From a bacterium (GTDB lineage Bacteria; Sysuimicrobiota; Sysuimicrobiia; Sysuimicrobiales; Segetimicrobiaceae), in NCBI GenBank assembly GCA_035295165.1, contig DATGJN010000035.1, positions 1 to 64,000 on the forward strand: a DNA stretch of 64,000 nucleotides, in the 5' to 3' direction. A program made the position numbers and the translations under genes. Below the pieces are notes generated by a model that saw only the letters and a list, made by a program, of their open reading frames with translations, searched no databases and was not told the DNA's origin. Shown one piece after another: positions 52,943 through 62,070 of the stretch (position 1 is its first letter; the number at the start of each line of letters is the position of its first letter).

Positions 52943-53704
52943 ATGCCGGACGCGCACGAGGTGCCACCGAGGCTCGAGGGCAAGGTCGCGCTGGTGACAG
53001 GCGCGAGCAGCGGGGTGGGCCTCGCGACCGCCCGTCTGTTCGTCCGCGAAGGAGCCACGGTGCACGGCATCGCGCGACGCAAGCGGGAGATGCTGGCCGG
53101 CTATGACGCCGCGCTCCTCGCCGGTGGACGGATCGTGGCCCATGCCGTGGACGTATCCCGCCCGGCCGACGTCGCAGCGGCGGTCGGGACCGCGACCGCG
53201 GTTCACCCGCTGGATCTGGTGGTGCTCGCGGCGGGCCTCAACATCCCCGCGCGCGCGCTCGACGCGCTCACGCCCGAGGCGTGGGACCGGTTGATCGGCG
53301 TCAATCTGAACGGCGCTTTCTACGTGCTGCACGCGGCGCTGCCCCGGCTCGCCTCCGGGGCGACCGTGATCTTCATCGCGAGCGTCTCCGCGCGGTGGCC
53401 CGACCCGTCCGGGGCCGCCTACCAGGCGGCGAAGGCCGGCATGGTCGCGCTGGCGCAGGCGGTCGGATACGAACGGGGACGCGACGGAATTCGATTTTCC
53501 ACGATCCTTCCTGGTCTCATCGATACGCCGATGCTCGAGCATCGGCCGGTGCCGGTCCCGCGTGACGTCCTGGAGCGGGCCCTCCGGCCAGAGGATGTCG
53601 CGTCGGCCTGCCTCTACCTCGCGACCTTGCCCCCGCACGTGCTGGTCCCGGAACTGATCATGCTGCCCATTGCGTTGCAGGCGATCGGCCGAACGAACAA
53701 CTGA
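52943..53704 (+). CDS. Short-chain dehydrogenase/reductase
   Basis: A 253-residue classical SDR. NAD(P)-binding TGASSGVG is at 19-26, the NAG motif is changed to AAGLN, and the catalytic Ser147-Tyr160-Lys164 (YQAAK) is intact. Arg45-Arg46 after the second strand favours NADP(H). ATG 52943 has GGAGGG upstream. It lies 135 nt before the IclR-led cluster on the same strand and may act on a cluster intermediate. Confidence 0.87.
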   Translation: MPDAHEVPPRLEGKVALVTGASSGVGLATARLFVREGATVHGIARRKREMLAGYDAALLAGGRIVAHAVDVSRPADVAAAVGTATAVHPLDLVVLAAGLNIPARALDALTPEAWDRLIGVNLNGAFYVLHAALPRLASGATVIFIASVSARWPDPSGAAYQAAKAGMVALAQAVGYERGRDGIRFSTILPGLIDTPMLEHRPVPVPRDVLERALRPEDVASACLYLATLPPHVLVPELIMLPIALQAIGRTNN

Positions 53705-53796
53705 TTGCGGGCACCGCCGGGACCTGCCGCCGCCCGAGTGCGGCTGCGGCCGGATTCGGCGAGAGGATTTTCGGGCCGGGCGCACGAACGATCATC

Positions 53797-53820
53797 TTCC
53801 AATCGTGGAAAACTATTTCG
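53797..53820 (+). promoter_or_regulatory. Candidate IclR operator
   Basis: TTCCA-ATCG-TGGAA (53797-53810) is a clean inverted repeat, and it runs into GAAAACTATTTC, a second symmetric arrangement of GAAA and TTTC. Symmetric TGGAAA/TTTCCA half-sites are typical of IclR-family operators. It lies 30-43 bp before the IclR start in an AT-richer patch, so autoregulation is likely. Confidence 0.5.
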
Positions 53821-53839
53821 TGATTCGGATCCGCAGCTG

Positions 53840-54697
53840 ATGGCACGGCCGAGACGCCTCCCGGCCGCCAGCTATCAGGTGCGCGCCCTCCATCGCGGCC
53901 TTGCCATCCTGAAGTTGTTCAACCCGTCGCATCCGAAGATGGCACTCGCCGAGATCAGCTCCCGCCTCGAGATCCCGAAGCCCACCGCGCTGCGGTTGCT
54001 GGAGTGCCTGCGCGACGAGGGGTTTCTCGCCTGGGACGCCGAGACCGGGGCGTACTCGCTTGGACTCCGGGCGTTCCAGGTCGGCAGCGTATACCTAGCG
54101 ACGCTCCCGCTCGAGCAGGCGGCGCTGCCGTTCCTCCGCCGGCTGTCCGAAGAAACCAACCTGACCACTAACCTCGGCGTGCTGGATCGGTCCGAGGTCG
54201 TGCACCTGGCGATCGTCGAGCCGGAACGACCGCTCCGCTACCACACGCGCGTCGGCACCCGCGACTACCTGCACTGCACGGGACTCGGCAAGATCCTGCT
54301 CGCACAGTTTGACGACGCGGCCCTCGACGGTCTCGTCCGGACCGTCGGACTGCCGGCGCGCACGTCGGCGACAATCACCGACCGCGCCGCGCTGGACGTG
54401 GACCTGGCCGGGATTCGCCGTCTGGGTTACGCCGAGGACCGAGAAGAGACGATCGCCGGGTTGCGGTGCCTGGCGGTCCCGGTGCGCGCCGCCAATCACG
54501 AGGTCGTCGCCGCGTTGAGCATCTCCGGGCCGGCTGCGGACTTCGACGACGCAGGGCGTCCCGCGCTGCTGCGGGCGCTCGTCGCGGCCGCGCGAGGGAT
54601 CTCAGAGCATCTTGGGTGGTCCCCGGCGGCGGACGGCGAGCCGAGCGGCGTGCAACGCGGCGGCGCGCACGCGACCGCGCGAATCGAGGTGAGGTGA
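53840..54697 (+). CDS. IclR-family transcriptional regulator
   Basis: A 285-residue regulator. The N-terminal winged helix (HRGLAILKLFNPSH, then LAEISSRLEIPKPTALRLL shown by its ends) is followed by the IclR effector domain with YHTRVGTRDYLHCTGLGK and AVPVRAANHEVVAALSISG. IclR proteins typically repress or activate catabolic operons and bind a pathway intermediate. The stop overlaps the next gene by 1 nt (TGATG), so it is the first gene of the catabolic cluster. Confidence 0.9.
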   Translation: MARPRRLPAASYQVRALHRGLAILKLFNPSHPKMALAEISSRLEIPKPTALRLLECLRDEGFLAWDAETGAYSLGLRAFQVGSVYLATLPLEQAALPFLRRLSEETNLTTNLGVLDRSEVVHLAIVEPERPLRYHTRVGTRDYLHCTGLGKILLAQFDDAALDGLVRTVGLPARTSATITDRAALDVDLAGIRRLGYAEDREETIAGLRCLAVPVRAANHEVVAALSISGPAADFDDAGRPALLRALVAAARGISEHLGWSPAADGEPSGVQRGGAHATARIEVR

Positions 54698-55572
54698 TGG
54701 ATCTTCGCGGCTTGCTCCCTCCGGTGATCACCCCGTTCCGGAACGGAGCGGTGGACGGGGACAGCATCGCCCGGCTCGTCGAGTCGTGCGCGCCGTACCT
54801 GGATGGCCTCGTGGTCGCGGGCAGCACCGGGGAAGGCCCGAGCATGACGCTGGCGGAGCGCGTGCAGACGGTGCGGTTCTTCAGCCAGGCGATGCGCGGC
54901 CGGCTCCGCCTCATCGTCGGAGTCGCCGAGACGAACCTCGAGAACATCCGGGAGATCGTGCGCGCCGGAGACGCCGAGGGCGCCGTGGCGTATCTGGTAC
55001 CGCTCCCGTTCTACTTCAAGCACACCTCCGAGACGATCACGGCGTTCTACCGGGAGGTGTCGGGCTTCACCGACCGCGAGATCATCGTCTACGACAACCC
55101 CTACACCACGAAGACCGTTCTCACGGTCGCTGACTACGCGCGCCTCCGCGAGGTGCGCAACAACATCCGCCACGTCAAGGTGACCGACACGACCGTGGCC
55201 AAGATCGACGCCGCGAAGGCCGCCGGCGGCATGATCCTCCTGGCCGGGGACGATGGGGTCATGCAGCATCAGGTGCTCCGCGGGTGCGAGGGCGCGGTCA
55301 CGGCCGTCCTGCAGGTGTTTCCCCAGGAGTCCCGGGCCTGGTTCGACCGGACGCGCGAGGGAGACCTTGCAGCCTCGACGCGGCTGTTCGCATCGCTGCT
55401 CCCGTTCATCAACGAGCTCGCGATCGGCGCCGACGAGTACCCCGCCGTCGTCAAGTGGGCGCTCCGGCACCGCGGCGTGATCGCGTCCGACGAGATGCGT
55501 CTCCCGATCTCGCCGCTGACGGACTTCCGGCGGCGCGTGCTGGAGCGCGTCATGGCGGTGATGGCCGGGTGA
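54697..55572 (+). CDS. DapA/KDG-aldolase family class I lyase
   Basis: A 291-residue TIM-barrel lyase of the dihydrodipicolinate synthase/N-acetylneuraminate lyase superfamily. GSTGEG is at 42-47, catalytic Tyr132 in VYDNP, Schiff-base Lys161 in HVKVTDT. In sugar-acid operons such proteins act as 2-keto-3-deoxy aldolases or dehydratases. Here a mandelate-racemase-type dehydratase follows 13 nt later, supporting that role over lysine biosynthesis. The precise substrate is open. Confidence 0.85.
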   Translation: MDLRGLLPPVITPFRNGAVDGDSIARLVESCAPYLDGLVVAGSTGEGPSMTLAERVQTVRFFSQAMRGRLRLIVGVAETNLENIREIVRAGDAEGAVAYLVPLPFYFKHTSETITAFYREVSGFTDREIIVYDNPYTTKTVLTVADYARLREVRNNIRHVKVTDTTVAKIDAAKAAGGMILLAGDDGVMQHQVLRGCEGAVTAVLQVFPQESRAWFDRTREGDLAASTRLFASLLPFINELAIGADEYPAVVKWALRHRGVIASDEMRLPISPLTDFRRRVLERVMAVMAG

Positions 55573-55585
55573 ACGGGGGCGCGGC

Positions 55586-56746
55586 ATGAAGATCACGGCG
55601 GTACGGCCGCTGATCGTGGGCGCCCGGATGCGGAACTGGATCTTCGTCAAGGTCGAGACCGATGCGGGCGTCGTCGGGTGGGGCGAGTGCACCACCGAGT
55701 GGAAGACCCGCGCCGTCGCAGGGTGCGTGGAGGACCTCGTCCCGTTCGTCGTGGGGGAGGATCCGCTCCGGGTCGAGCACCTGTGGCAGGTGATGAGCCG
55801 GCAGCCGTTCTTCCGCGGCGGGATCGTGGCGATGAGCGCGATCAGCGGGATCGACCAAGCGCTGTGGGACATCGCCGGCAAGGTCAGGAACGTGCCGGTG
55901 TACCAGTTGCTCGGGGGCGCCGTGCGGAACCGGGTCCGCCTCTACGATCACCTCGGCGGCGGCGATCCCGACGCCGTGTACGAGTCGTTCACCCCGGAAC
56001 GCGTCGCCGACCATGCGCGGGCGTCCGTGGCCAAAGGGTTCACCGCGGTCAAGGCGGTGTTCGTCCCCAGAACCGGGGCGCTCGAGGGGCCCGGCCCGGT
56101 GCGGCTCGTGGACCGGCTCATGGCGGCGCTCCGAGACGCCGTCGGCGACGAGGTCGACCTCATGCTGGACTTTCACGGGCGCACGACCCCGGCGATGGGC
56201 ATCCAGTACGGGCGCGCGGTCGCTCCGTACTCGCCGCTGTTCATCGAAGAGCCGTGTCTGCCGGAGAACGTCGAGGCGATGGCGGAGGTCGCGCGGCAGC
56301 AGCCGTGTCCGGTCGCGACCGGGGAGCGCCTCGTGACCCGGTACCAGTTCCGTCCGCTCCTCGAACAGCGTGCGTGCGCGGTCGCGCAGGCGGACGTGGG
56401 GCACTGCGGGGGGCTCTCCGAACTCAAGAAGATCGCCGCGATGGCCGAGACCTACTACGTCTCGATGGCGCCGCACAACCCGGCCGGGCCGATCGCCCAG
56501 GCCGCGGCGCTGCACTTTGCCCTCTCGACGCCCAACTTCTTGATCCAGGAGCAGATGCACGCCGACGCGCCGTGGCGGGACGACGTGGTGGACGAACCTC
56601 TGCCGCGGGAGGCGGGCTACGCGCTGCCGCCGACCCGGCCCGGGCTTGGCGTCAACGTCAACGAGCGTGAGGCCGCGAGGCACCCGATGGCGCAGGAGCT
56701 GCTGATGCGGTACGTCTACGACGACGGCTCGGTCGCCGATTGGTAG
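55586..56746 (+). CDS. Enolase-superfamily dehydratase (galactonate dehydratase-like)
   Basis: A 386-residue enzyme of the mandelate racemase subgroup. Metal ligands are Asp195 (in DFHGR, with His197), Glu221 (IEEP) and Glu247 (TGERL); His297 in APHNP is the general acid/base. The DFHGR and APHNP motifs are typical of DgoD/ManD-like sugar acid dehydratases. It likely forms a 2-keto-3-deoxy product for the neighbouring DapA-family lyase. A 105-nt gap then leads to transporter genes. Confidence 0.87.
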   Translation: MKITAVRPLIVGARMRNWIFVKVETDAGVVGWGECTTEWKTRAVAGCVEDLVPFVVGEDPLRVEHLWQVMSRQPFFRGGIVAMSAISGIDQALWDIAGKVRNVPVYQLLGGAVRNRVRLYDHLGGGDPDAVYESFTPERVADHARASVAKGFTAVKAVFVPRTGALEGPGPVRLVDRLMAALRDAVGDEVDLMLDFHGRTTPAMGIQYGRAVAPYSPLFIEEPCLPENVEAMAEVARQQPCPVATGERLVTRYQFRPLLEQRACAVAQADVGHCGGLSELKKIAAMAETYYVSMAPHNPAGPIAQAAALHFALSTPNFLIQEQMHADAPWRDDVVDEPLPREAGYALPPTRPGLGVNVNEREAARHPMAQELLMRYVYDDGSVADW

Positions 56747-56851
56747 GCCGCGGGAGTTGCGGGCCCGTGCGCGAGCGTGGGGCGGTCGTCGCGGGGTCGG
56801 GAAGTCTCATGAGCGCCACGCCGACGCGGGCGGGCGAGACGGGAGGGCCGC

Positions 56852-57583
56852 ATGAGCGGAATCTTCGCGCTGTTTGACTTCCGCGGCGCGATCGAGTACC
56901 TGCCGGATTTGTTGCGGGGAGCGTTGATCAGCGTCGAGCTGACCCTCAGCGTGATGGCCCTCAGCCTGGTGTTCGGGCTGATCGTGGCGCTTGCGCGGAT
57001 GACGCGCGTCCGGCCGGTGCGGGTGGTGGCGACGGTCTACGTGGAGGTGATCCGCGGCACCCCCGCGCTGCTCCAACTGTTCTACATCTACTTCGTGCTG
57101 CCGGCGTTCGGGGTCCGGCTCCCGCCGTTTGAGGCCGGGATGATCGGGTTGACGATCAACTACGCCGCGTATCTGTCGGAGGTGTACCGCGCCGGCATCC
57201 AGGCGGTCGCGAAGGGCCAGTTGGAGGCGGCACAGGCCCTCGGGATGTCGCGCACCCTCACAATGCGGCTCGTGATTCTCCCGCAGGCGATCCGCATCGT
57301 GGTGCCGCCGCTCGGCAACTACTTCATCTCGTTGTTCAAGGACACGGCGCTGGCCTCGATCATCACCGTGAAGGAGCTGCTGTTCACCGGGCAGATCATC
57401 GCGGCCACGAACTTTCAGTACTTCACGATCTTCACGATCATCGGCGCGATCTACCTCGCGCTGTCCTACCCGGGGTCGCTTGCGGTGCAGTATCTGGAAC
57501 GCCGGATGAAGATCGGCTACCGGACGCGGCGGATCGGCCCGCTGGGCGATTCCACGCGGGGCGCGCCGCAGGGGGCCGTGTGA
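56852..57583 (+). CDS. Polar-amino-acid-type ABC transporter permease
   Basis: A 243-residue inner-membrane permease (HisM/GlnP family) with about five helices. The EAA loop, which contacts the ATPase, is [20 protein letters not shown]-like (about residues 126-145; shown by EAAQALGMS). [15 protein letters not shown] is the family hallmark. The C-terminal tail is basic. It overlaps the ATPase gene, forming an importer with the next two genes. Confidence 0.92.
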   Translation: MSGIFALFDFRGAIEYLPDLLRGALISVELTLSVMALSLVFGLIVALARMTRVRPVRVVATVYVEVIRGTPALLQLFYIYFVLPAFGVRLPPFEAGMIGLTINYAAYLSEVYRAGIQAVAKGQLEAAQALGMSRTLTMRLVILPQAIRIVVPPLGNYFISLFKDTALASIITVKELLFTGQIIAATNFQYFTIFTIIGAIYLALSYPGSLAVQYLERRMKIGYRTRRIGPLGDSTRGAPQGAV

Positions 57584-58392
57584 TGATCCGGCTGGAGCGC
57601 GTCAACAAGTCGTTCGGCCACCTGCACGTCCTGCACGACGTCACGCTGGAGGTCCAGAAGGGCGAGGTCGTCTGCATCATCGGGCCGTCCGGCGCGGGCA
57701 AGTCAACCTTGTTGCGGTGCATCAACCATCTCGAGGGGATCGACAACGGGACGATCTACATCGACGACACGCCGGTGTACCGGTTCACCCACGAGGGCAA
57801 GATGGTCGTCGACCCCGACCACCGGGTCGAGGCGCTGCGGTCGCAGGTCGGCATGGTCTTCCAGTCCTTCAACTTGTTCCCGCACCTGACGGCGCTGGAG
57901 AACATCATGATCGCGCCCGTGCACGTGCGACGGGAGCCGCGCGAAGAAGTCCGGCAGCGGGCGCTCGCGCTCCTGACGAAGGTCGGGCTGTCGGACAAAG
58001 TTCACGCGTACCCTCACGAGCTCAGCGGCGGCCAACAGCAGCGGGTTGCGATCGCGCGGGCGCTGGCGATGCAGCCCAAGGCCATGCTGTTCGATGAGGT
58101 GACCTCGGCCCTGGATCCCGAGCTGATCGGCGAAGTGCTGCGCGTCATGCGCCAACTGGCGGCCGAGGGCATGACGATGGTGATCGTGACCCACGAGATG
58201 GGGTTTGCACGGGACGTCGCCGACCGTGTCATCTTCATGGCCGACGGCATCGTGGTCGAGGAGGGCTCCCCCCAGCAGATGTTCTCCGCCCCGAGGAACG
58301 ACCGGACGAAGCAGTTTCTCCAGTCGATTCTCGAGCGGAACGCGGAGCTCGGGGACGCGACGACGGTGCCGTCCGGGCCGCTGGCGACGTGA
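57583..58392 (+). CDS. Polar-amino-acid-type ABC transporter ATPase
   Basis: A 269-residue ATP-binding subunit (GlnQ/HisP family). Walker A is GPSGAGKST (about 31-39), the Q-loop lies in [11 protein letters not shown], the signature is LSGGQQQR and Walker B is [12 protein letters not shown]. About 15 extra residues follow the family's Walker A region ([11 protein letters not shown]). Start is ATG 57583 (or GTG one codon earlier), overlapping the permease stop. Confidence 0.93.
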   Translation: MIRLERVNKSFGHLHVLHDVTLEVQKGEVVCIIGPSGAGKSTLLRCINHLEGIDNGTIYIDDTPVYRFTHEGKMVVDPDHRVEALRSQVGMVFQSFNLFPHLTALENIMIAPVHVRREPREEVRQRALALLTKVGLSDKVHAYPHELSGGQQQRVAIARALAMQPKAMLFDEVTSALDPELIGEVLRVMRQLAAEGMTMVIVTHEMGFARDVADRVIFMADGIVVEEGSPQQMFSAPRNDRTKQFLQSILERNAELGDATTVPSGPLAT

Positions 58393-58563
58393 ACCCTGGT
58401 GCGCTGACGAGAGCGGCGAGCGACGATCGGGCGACCGCGCGGGCGAAAGGGGGGTGACGCGCCGCTGACGGGGTCGGGCAGCGTGTCGAAGACGGCCGGT
58501 GGAGGCCGCTGGACGTGGCGCCGTTCAGCGGGCGGGCCAGACGACGAGAGGGGGGACGGACGC

Positions 58564-59436
58564 ATGGGCAAGCTGCGGGGGATCGTGTGTCTTGTGGTGG
58601 CGGGGCTCTTTCTCGTTGGCACGTCGCTTCCGGTGCTCGCGGTCGGGAACATCCTGGGGATCAACTCGTTCACGGGCGGCGACGGCTCCTTCAAGCGCGT
58701 GCTGCGCGAAGGGATCACGATCGGCATCGCCAACGACTACCCGTTTACGTACCAGGACGAGAAGACGAAACAGTTCGACGGCTTGGACGTCCGGATCTTC
58801 AAGTTGATCACGCAGACGCTTGGGATCCAGAAGGTGTCGTGGCAGATCGTCCAGTTCGACGCGATGATCCCCGGGCTCGTCGCGAAGCGGTGGGACGTCG
58901 CCGCGGACAACATCCACGAAAACGCGAAGCGGCTCGCCGTGATCGACTTCACGAGCCCCGCGTATTGGTACGGCTCCGCGCTCGCGGTCCACAAGGGGAA
59001 CCCGAAGAACATTCACACCGCGGCCGACCTCGCCGGCAAGGTCGTCGGGGTCGTGCGCGGCAGCTTCAACCACACCTTCCTCGAGAAGCGCACGGACATC
59101 AAGGAGCTCAAGCTGTACACGACCAACGAGGCCGAGTTCGCGGATCTGATCGCCGGGCGCATCGACGTGACGATGGAAGACGACATCAAGGTCGGTCTGT
59201 TCATCAAGAATCACCCCGGCGTGCCGATCGAGTTTGCGACCGGCTACTCCCCCTCGCTCGAGGAGTACGGGTACGCCCGCTACGGCATCCGCAAGGACGA
59301 CGTGGACCTCAACTTCGCGATCTCGCGCGCGATCGACGAACTGCGCGCCCGGCGCGACGGCATCCCGAAGGTGCTCGAAGAGGGCGGCCTCAGCCTCCGG
59401 AACATGTGGTACTGGCCGGTGACCGGCTCCAAGTGA
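58564..59436 (+). CDS. ABC transporter solute-binding protein, family 3
   Basis: A 290-residue binding protein of the amino-acid (SBP_bac_3) type. A signal peptide (GIVCLVVAGLFLVGTSLPVLA) is cut near residue 27; there is no lipobox cysteine, so it is probably free or anchored by other means. Binding-domain strands include GITIGIANDYPFTYQ, GLDVRIFKLI and the domain-2 lead-in GKVVGVVRGS. It pairs with the permease/ATPase upstream, 171 nt away. Ligand unknown; sugar-acid-like context suggests a carboxylate. Confidence 0.9.
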   Translation: MGKLRGIVCLVVAGLFLVGTSLPVLAVGNILGINSFTGGDGSFKRVLREGITIGIANDYPFTYQDEKTKQFDGLDVRIFKLITQTLGIQKVSWQIVQFDAMIPGLVAKRWDVAADNIHENAKRLAVIDFTSPAYWYGSALAVHKGNPKNIHTAADLAGKVVGVVRGSFNHTFLEKRTDIKELKLYTTNEAEFADLIAGRIDVTMEDDIKVGLFIKNHPGVPIEFATGYSPSLEEYGYARYGIRKDDVDLNFAISRAIDELRARRDGIPKVLEEGGLSLRNMWYWPVTGSK

Positions 59437-59522
59437 GGCCGCAGGCGGGGACGGCGCCGCCGTCCCCGCCCGCGAGCCCGACCGAAGGGGAGAGGACTCG
59501 AGGCGCGGGTGCGGGAGGCAGC

Positions 59523-60644
59523 ATGAAGATCACGAAGGTCGAGGCGATACCGCTCCGGATCCCGGAGCTGGACTGGACGCGCGCGGACGGCATCCAGGAT
59601 GACGTGATCGTGCGTGTCCACACCGATGCGGGGATCACCGGGGTCGGGGAGGCAGATGCGTCGCCCCACGTCGTCAAGGCGCTGGTGGATGCGCCCGAGT
59701 CGTGGATGCGATCGCGCGGAGTGGCCGGGATGCTCGTCGGCGAGGACCCGCTTCACACCGAACGGCTGTGGGACAAGATGTACGAGGGCACGCTCTGGAT
59801 GGGGCGTGGCGGCGTCGCGGTCGAGGCGATCGCCGCGGTCGACCTGGCGCTGTGGGACATCAAGGGCAAGGTGCTCGGCCTGCCGGTGCACACGCTCCTC
59901 GGCGGGGCGCGCCGCGACACGATCCCCGTCTACGCGAGCATGCTGTTCGAGAAGGATCTCGGCCTCATGCGCGACACCGCGCAGCGGTACGTCGCGCAGG
60001 GCTACCGGGCGGTGAAATTCGGGTGGGGGCCGATCGGCCCCGACTTCGCGACCGACGTGATGCTGGTGCGCGAGGCCCGTGCGGCGATCGGTGACGCCGC
60101 GCTCCTCGTCGACGCGGGCGCGCCGTGGACGCTGCGGGAGGCGATCCGGCGTCTCGACGCGTTTCAAGAATACTCGCCGTTTTGGTTGGAGGAGGCGCTG
60201 GCCAGCGATGATGTGTCGGGGTGGGCGCGTCTCACCGCGGCGTCCCGGGGTACCCGGATCGCGACCGGGGAGCAGGAGACGCTCGCGGGCGCGTTCCGAG
60301 CCCTGCTCGAGATCGGCCACGTCGATGTGATCCAGCCCGACCTGGCCCGCGCCGGCGGATTCACCCAGGGACGCCGGATCGCCGATCTCGCCGCGGCGCA
60401 CCACGCGCTGCTGGTGCCGCACGCGTGGAAGTCGGGGATCCTGGTCGCCGCGTCGATGCACTTCGCCGCGACGTTGCCAGACGTGCCGTTCGTCGAGTAC
60501 ACGGTCGCCGAGTCTCCGCTGCGCCGGGATCTTGTGCGGAGCGACGTCGAGGTGACGAACGGGATCGCGCGGATCCCCCAGCGGCCCGGGCTCGGGGTCG
60601 AACTGAACGAAGAGATCGTGGAGCGCTACCGCGTCGACCGGTAG
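59523..60644 (+). CDS. Enolase-superfamily (mandelate racemase/MLE type) enzyme
   Basis: A 373-residue enzyme, second of its superfamily in the cluster and not a close copy of the first. Lys165 in AVKFGWG is a possible base, metal ligands are Asp197, Glu223/224 (LEEAL) and Glu250 (TGEQE), and His300 in VPHAW completes the site. This arrangement fits mandelate-racemase-group dehydratases or epimerases. The start is ATG 59523; the long frame upstream is only the shadow of the solute-binding gene. The substrate is unknown, presumably the imported compound or an isomer. Confidence 0.87.
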   Translation: MKITKVEAIPLRIPELDWTRADGIQDDVIVRVHTDAGITGVGEADASPHVVKALVDAPESWMRSRGVAGMLVGEDPLHTERLWDKMYEGTLWMGRGGVAVEAIAAVDLALWDIKGKVLGLPVHTLLGGARRDTIPVYASMLFEKDLGLMRDTAQRYVAQGYRAVKFGWGPIGPDFATDVMLVREARAAIGDAALLVDAGAPWTLREAIRRLDAFQEYSPFWLEEALASDDVSGWARLTAASRGTRIATGEQETLAGAFRALLEIGHVDVIQPDLARAGGFTQGRRIADLAAAHHALLVPHAWKSGILVAASMHFAATLPDVPFVEYTVAESPLRRDLVRSDVEVTNGIARIPQRPGLGVELNEEIVERYRVDR

Positions 60645-60723
60645 GACGGCACACCGGCCGCGGCCCGGGACCGACCCGGCCGCCGGGGAGGCGGCGGGCT
60701 CCGCGGGACGAGGGAGGCTGACC

Positions 60724-62070
60724 GTGGAAATTCGGGAAACCGTTCCCCATCTGTTCTTGGATTTCATGCAGATGCGGGAGTTCGCGAAAGACCCGCTGGT
60801 GTTCGTCGGCGGCGAGGGCGTTCGGCTGACCGACACCGCCGGTCGCACCTACATCGACGGGTTGTCGGGCGTGTTCGTGATGAGCCTGGGGCACGGCAAC
60901 CTGCCGGTGATCGAGGCGATGACGGCGCAGGCGCAGCAGTTGGCGTTCGCGCCACCGCTCCACAGCACGAGCCTGCCGGCGCTCAAACTCACCGAGTTGT
61001 TGCTTCGGATCGCGCCCGATGGCGTGGGCGCGGTCAAGCTGCTCAGCGGAGGGTCCGAGGCCACCGAGGCCGCGATGAAGCTCGCGCGGCAGTTTCACCA
61101 GCAGACCGGGCACCCGCGGAAGTACAAGATCATCGGGCGCTACGGCGGCTATCACGGCGCCACGATGGGGGCCCTGTCCGCCGGGGGCGGGCGGGATCGG
61201 AAGTCTCCATACGAGCCGCTCGGGGTGGGCTTCCTCCACGTCCACCCGCCGTACTGCTATCGGTGTCCGTTCGATCAAACCTACCCCGGGTGCGGACGCA
61301 CCTGCGTGTCGTTGATCGAGCGGACGATCGAGGCCGAGGATCCGGAGACGGTCGCGGCGGTGATCGTGGAACCGATCTCGCTCTCGTCCGCGGGGTTCAT
61401 CGTGCCGCCGCCCGACTACCTGCCGCGGCTGCGCGACGCGTGCACCCGTCACAACGTCGTGTTGATCTACGACGAGATCATCACGGGGTTCGGGCGGCTC
61501 GGCACGATGTTCGCGTCCCAGTACTACGAGGCGGCACCGGACATCACGTGTTGCGGCAAGGGGATGAGCGGCGGGTACGCGCCGCTTTCGGCGATTCTGA
61601 TCCGCGACCGCGTGGCGGACGCGTTCTACGGCGAGGCAGGCGAACGGCGGGAGTTTCACCACGGGCACACCTTCGGCGGGAACCCCGTGGCGTGCGCGGC
61701 GGGGGTAGCGGCGGTCACGCAGCTGATCGACCGGGACGTCGTCGGGAATGCCAAACGCCAGGGGGACCACCTCCGGCGGCGCCTCCTCGGCCTCGCGGAG
61801 CGCCACCCCATGATCGGCGACGTACGCGGCGCAGGCCTGCTGCAGGGGGTGGAGTTCGTGGCCGACCGGAAGACCGCCGCGAGGTTCCCCGGGGGCACCC
61901 GCCCGGCGAAGCTCGTCGAACGCGCCTGCCGCGAGCGCGGTCTGCTCCTCCGCTGCGGCGACGAGTTCGCCGTGCTCGCGCCTCCGCTCGTGGTGACGGC
62001 GGCCGACATCGATCAAATGTGTGACATTCTCGGCGACAGCATCGCCGTGGCCCAGGAGGCGCTTCGATGA
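60724..62070 (+). CDS. Class III PLP aminotransferase with four-cysteine insert
   Basis: A 448-residue aminotransferase. PLP lysine is Lys279 in CCGKGMSGGY, Asp250 in IYDEIITG pairs with the ring nitrogen. Between 178 and 194 is CYRCPFDQTYPGCGRTC, four cysteines spaced C-x2-C-x8-C-x3-C, which could bind Zn or an Fe-S cluster. A similar cysteine segment occurs, as I recall, in a subset of class III aminotransferases. It likely transfers amino groups to or from an omega- or 2-oxo substrate. GTG start with GAGG upstream; overlaps the next gene by 4 nt (ATGA). Confidence 0.87.
   Translation: MEIRETVPHLFLDFMQMREFAKDPLVFVGGEGVRLTDTAGRTYIDGLSGVFVMSLGHGNLPVIEAMTAQAQQLAFAPPLHSTSLPALKLTELLLRIAPDGVGAVKLLSGGSEATEAAMKLARQFHQQTGHPRKYKIIGRYGGYHGATMGALSAGGGRDRKSPYEPLGVGFLHVHPPYCYRCPFDQTYPGCGRTCVSLIERTIEAEDPETVAAVIVEPISLSSAGFIVPPPDYLPRLRDACTRHNVVLIYDEIITGFGRLGTMFASQYYEAAPDITCCGKGMSGGYAPLSAILIRDRVADAFYGEAGERREFHHGHTFGGNPVACAAGVAAVTQLIDRDVVGNAKRQGDHLRRRLLGLAERHPMIGDVRGAGLLQGVEFVADRKTAARFPGGTRPAKLVERACRERGLLLRCGDEFAVLAPPLVVTAADIDQMCDILGDSIAVAQEALR

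Noticed and set aside
58515-60644. Apparent fusion of a 336-residue N-terminal region to the second enolase-superfamily enzyme
   Set aside because: The N-terminal part is the shadow of the solute-binding gene in another frame. The enzyme has its own ATG at 59523 with a family-like beginning.
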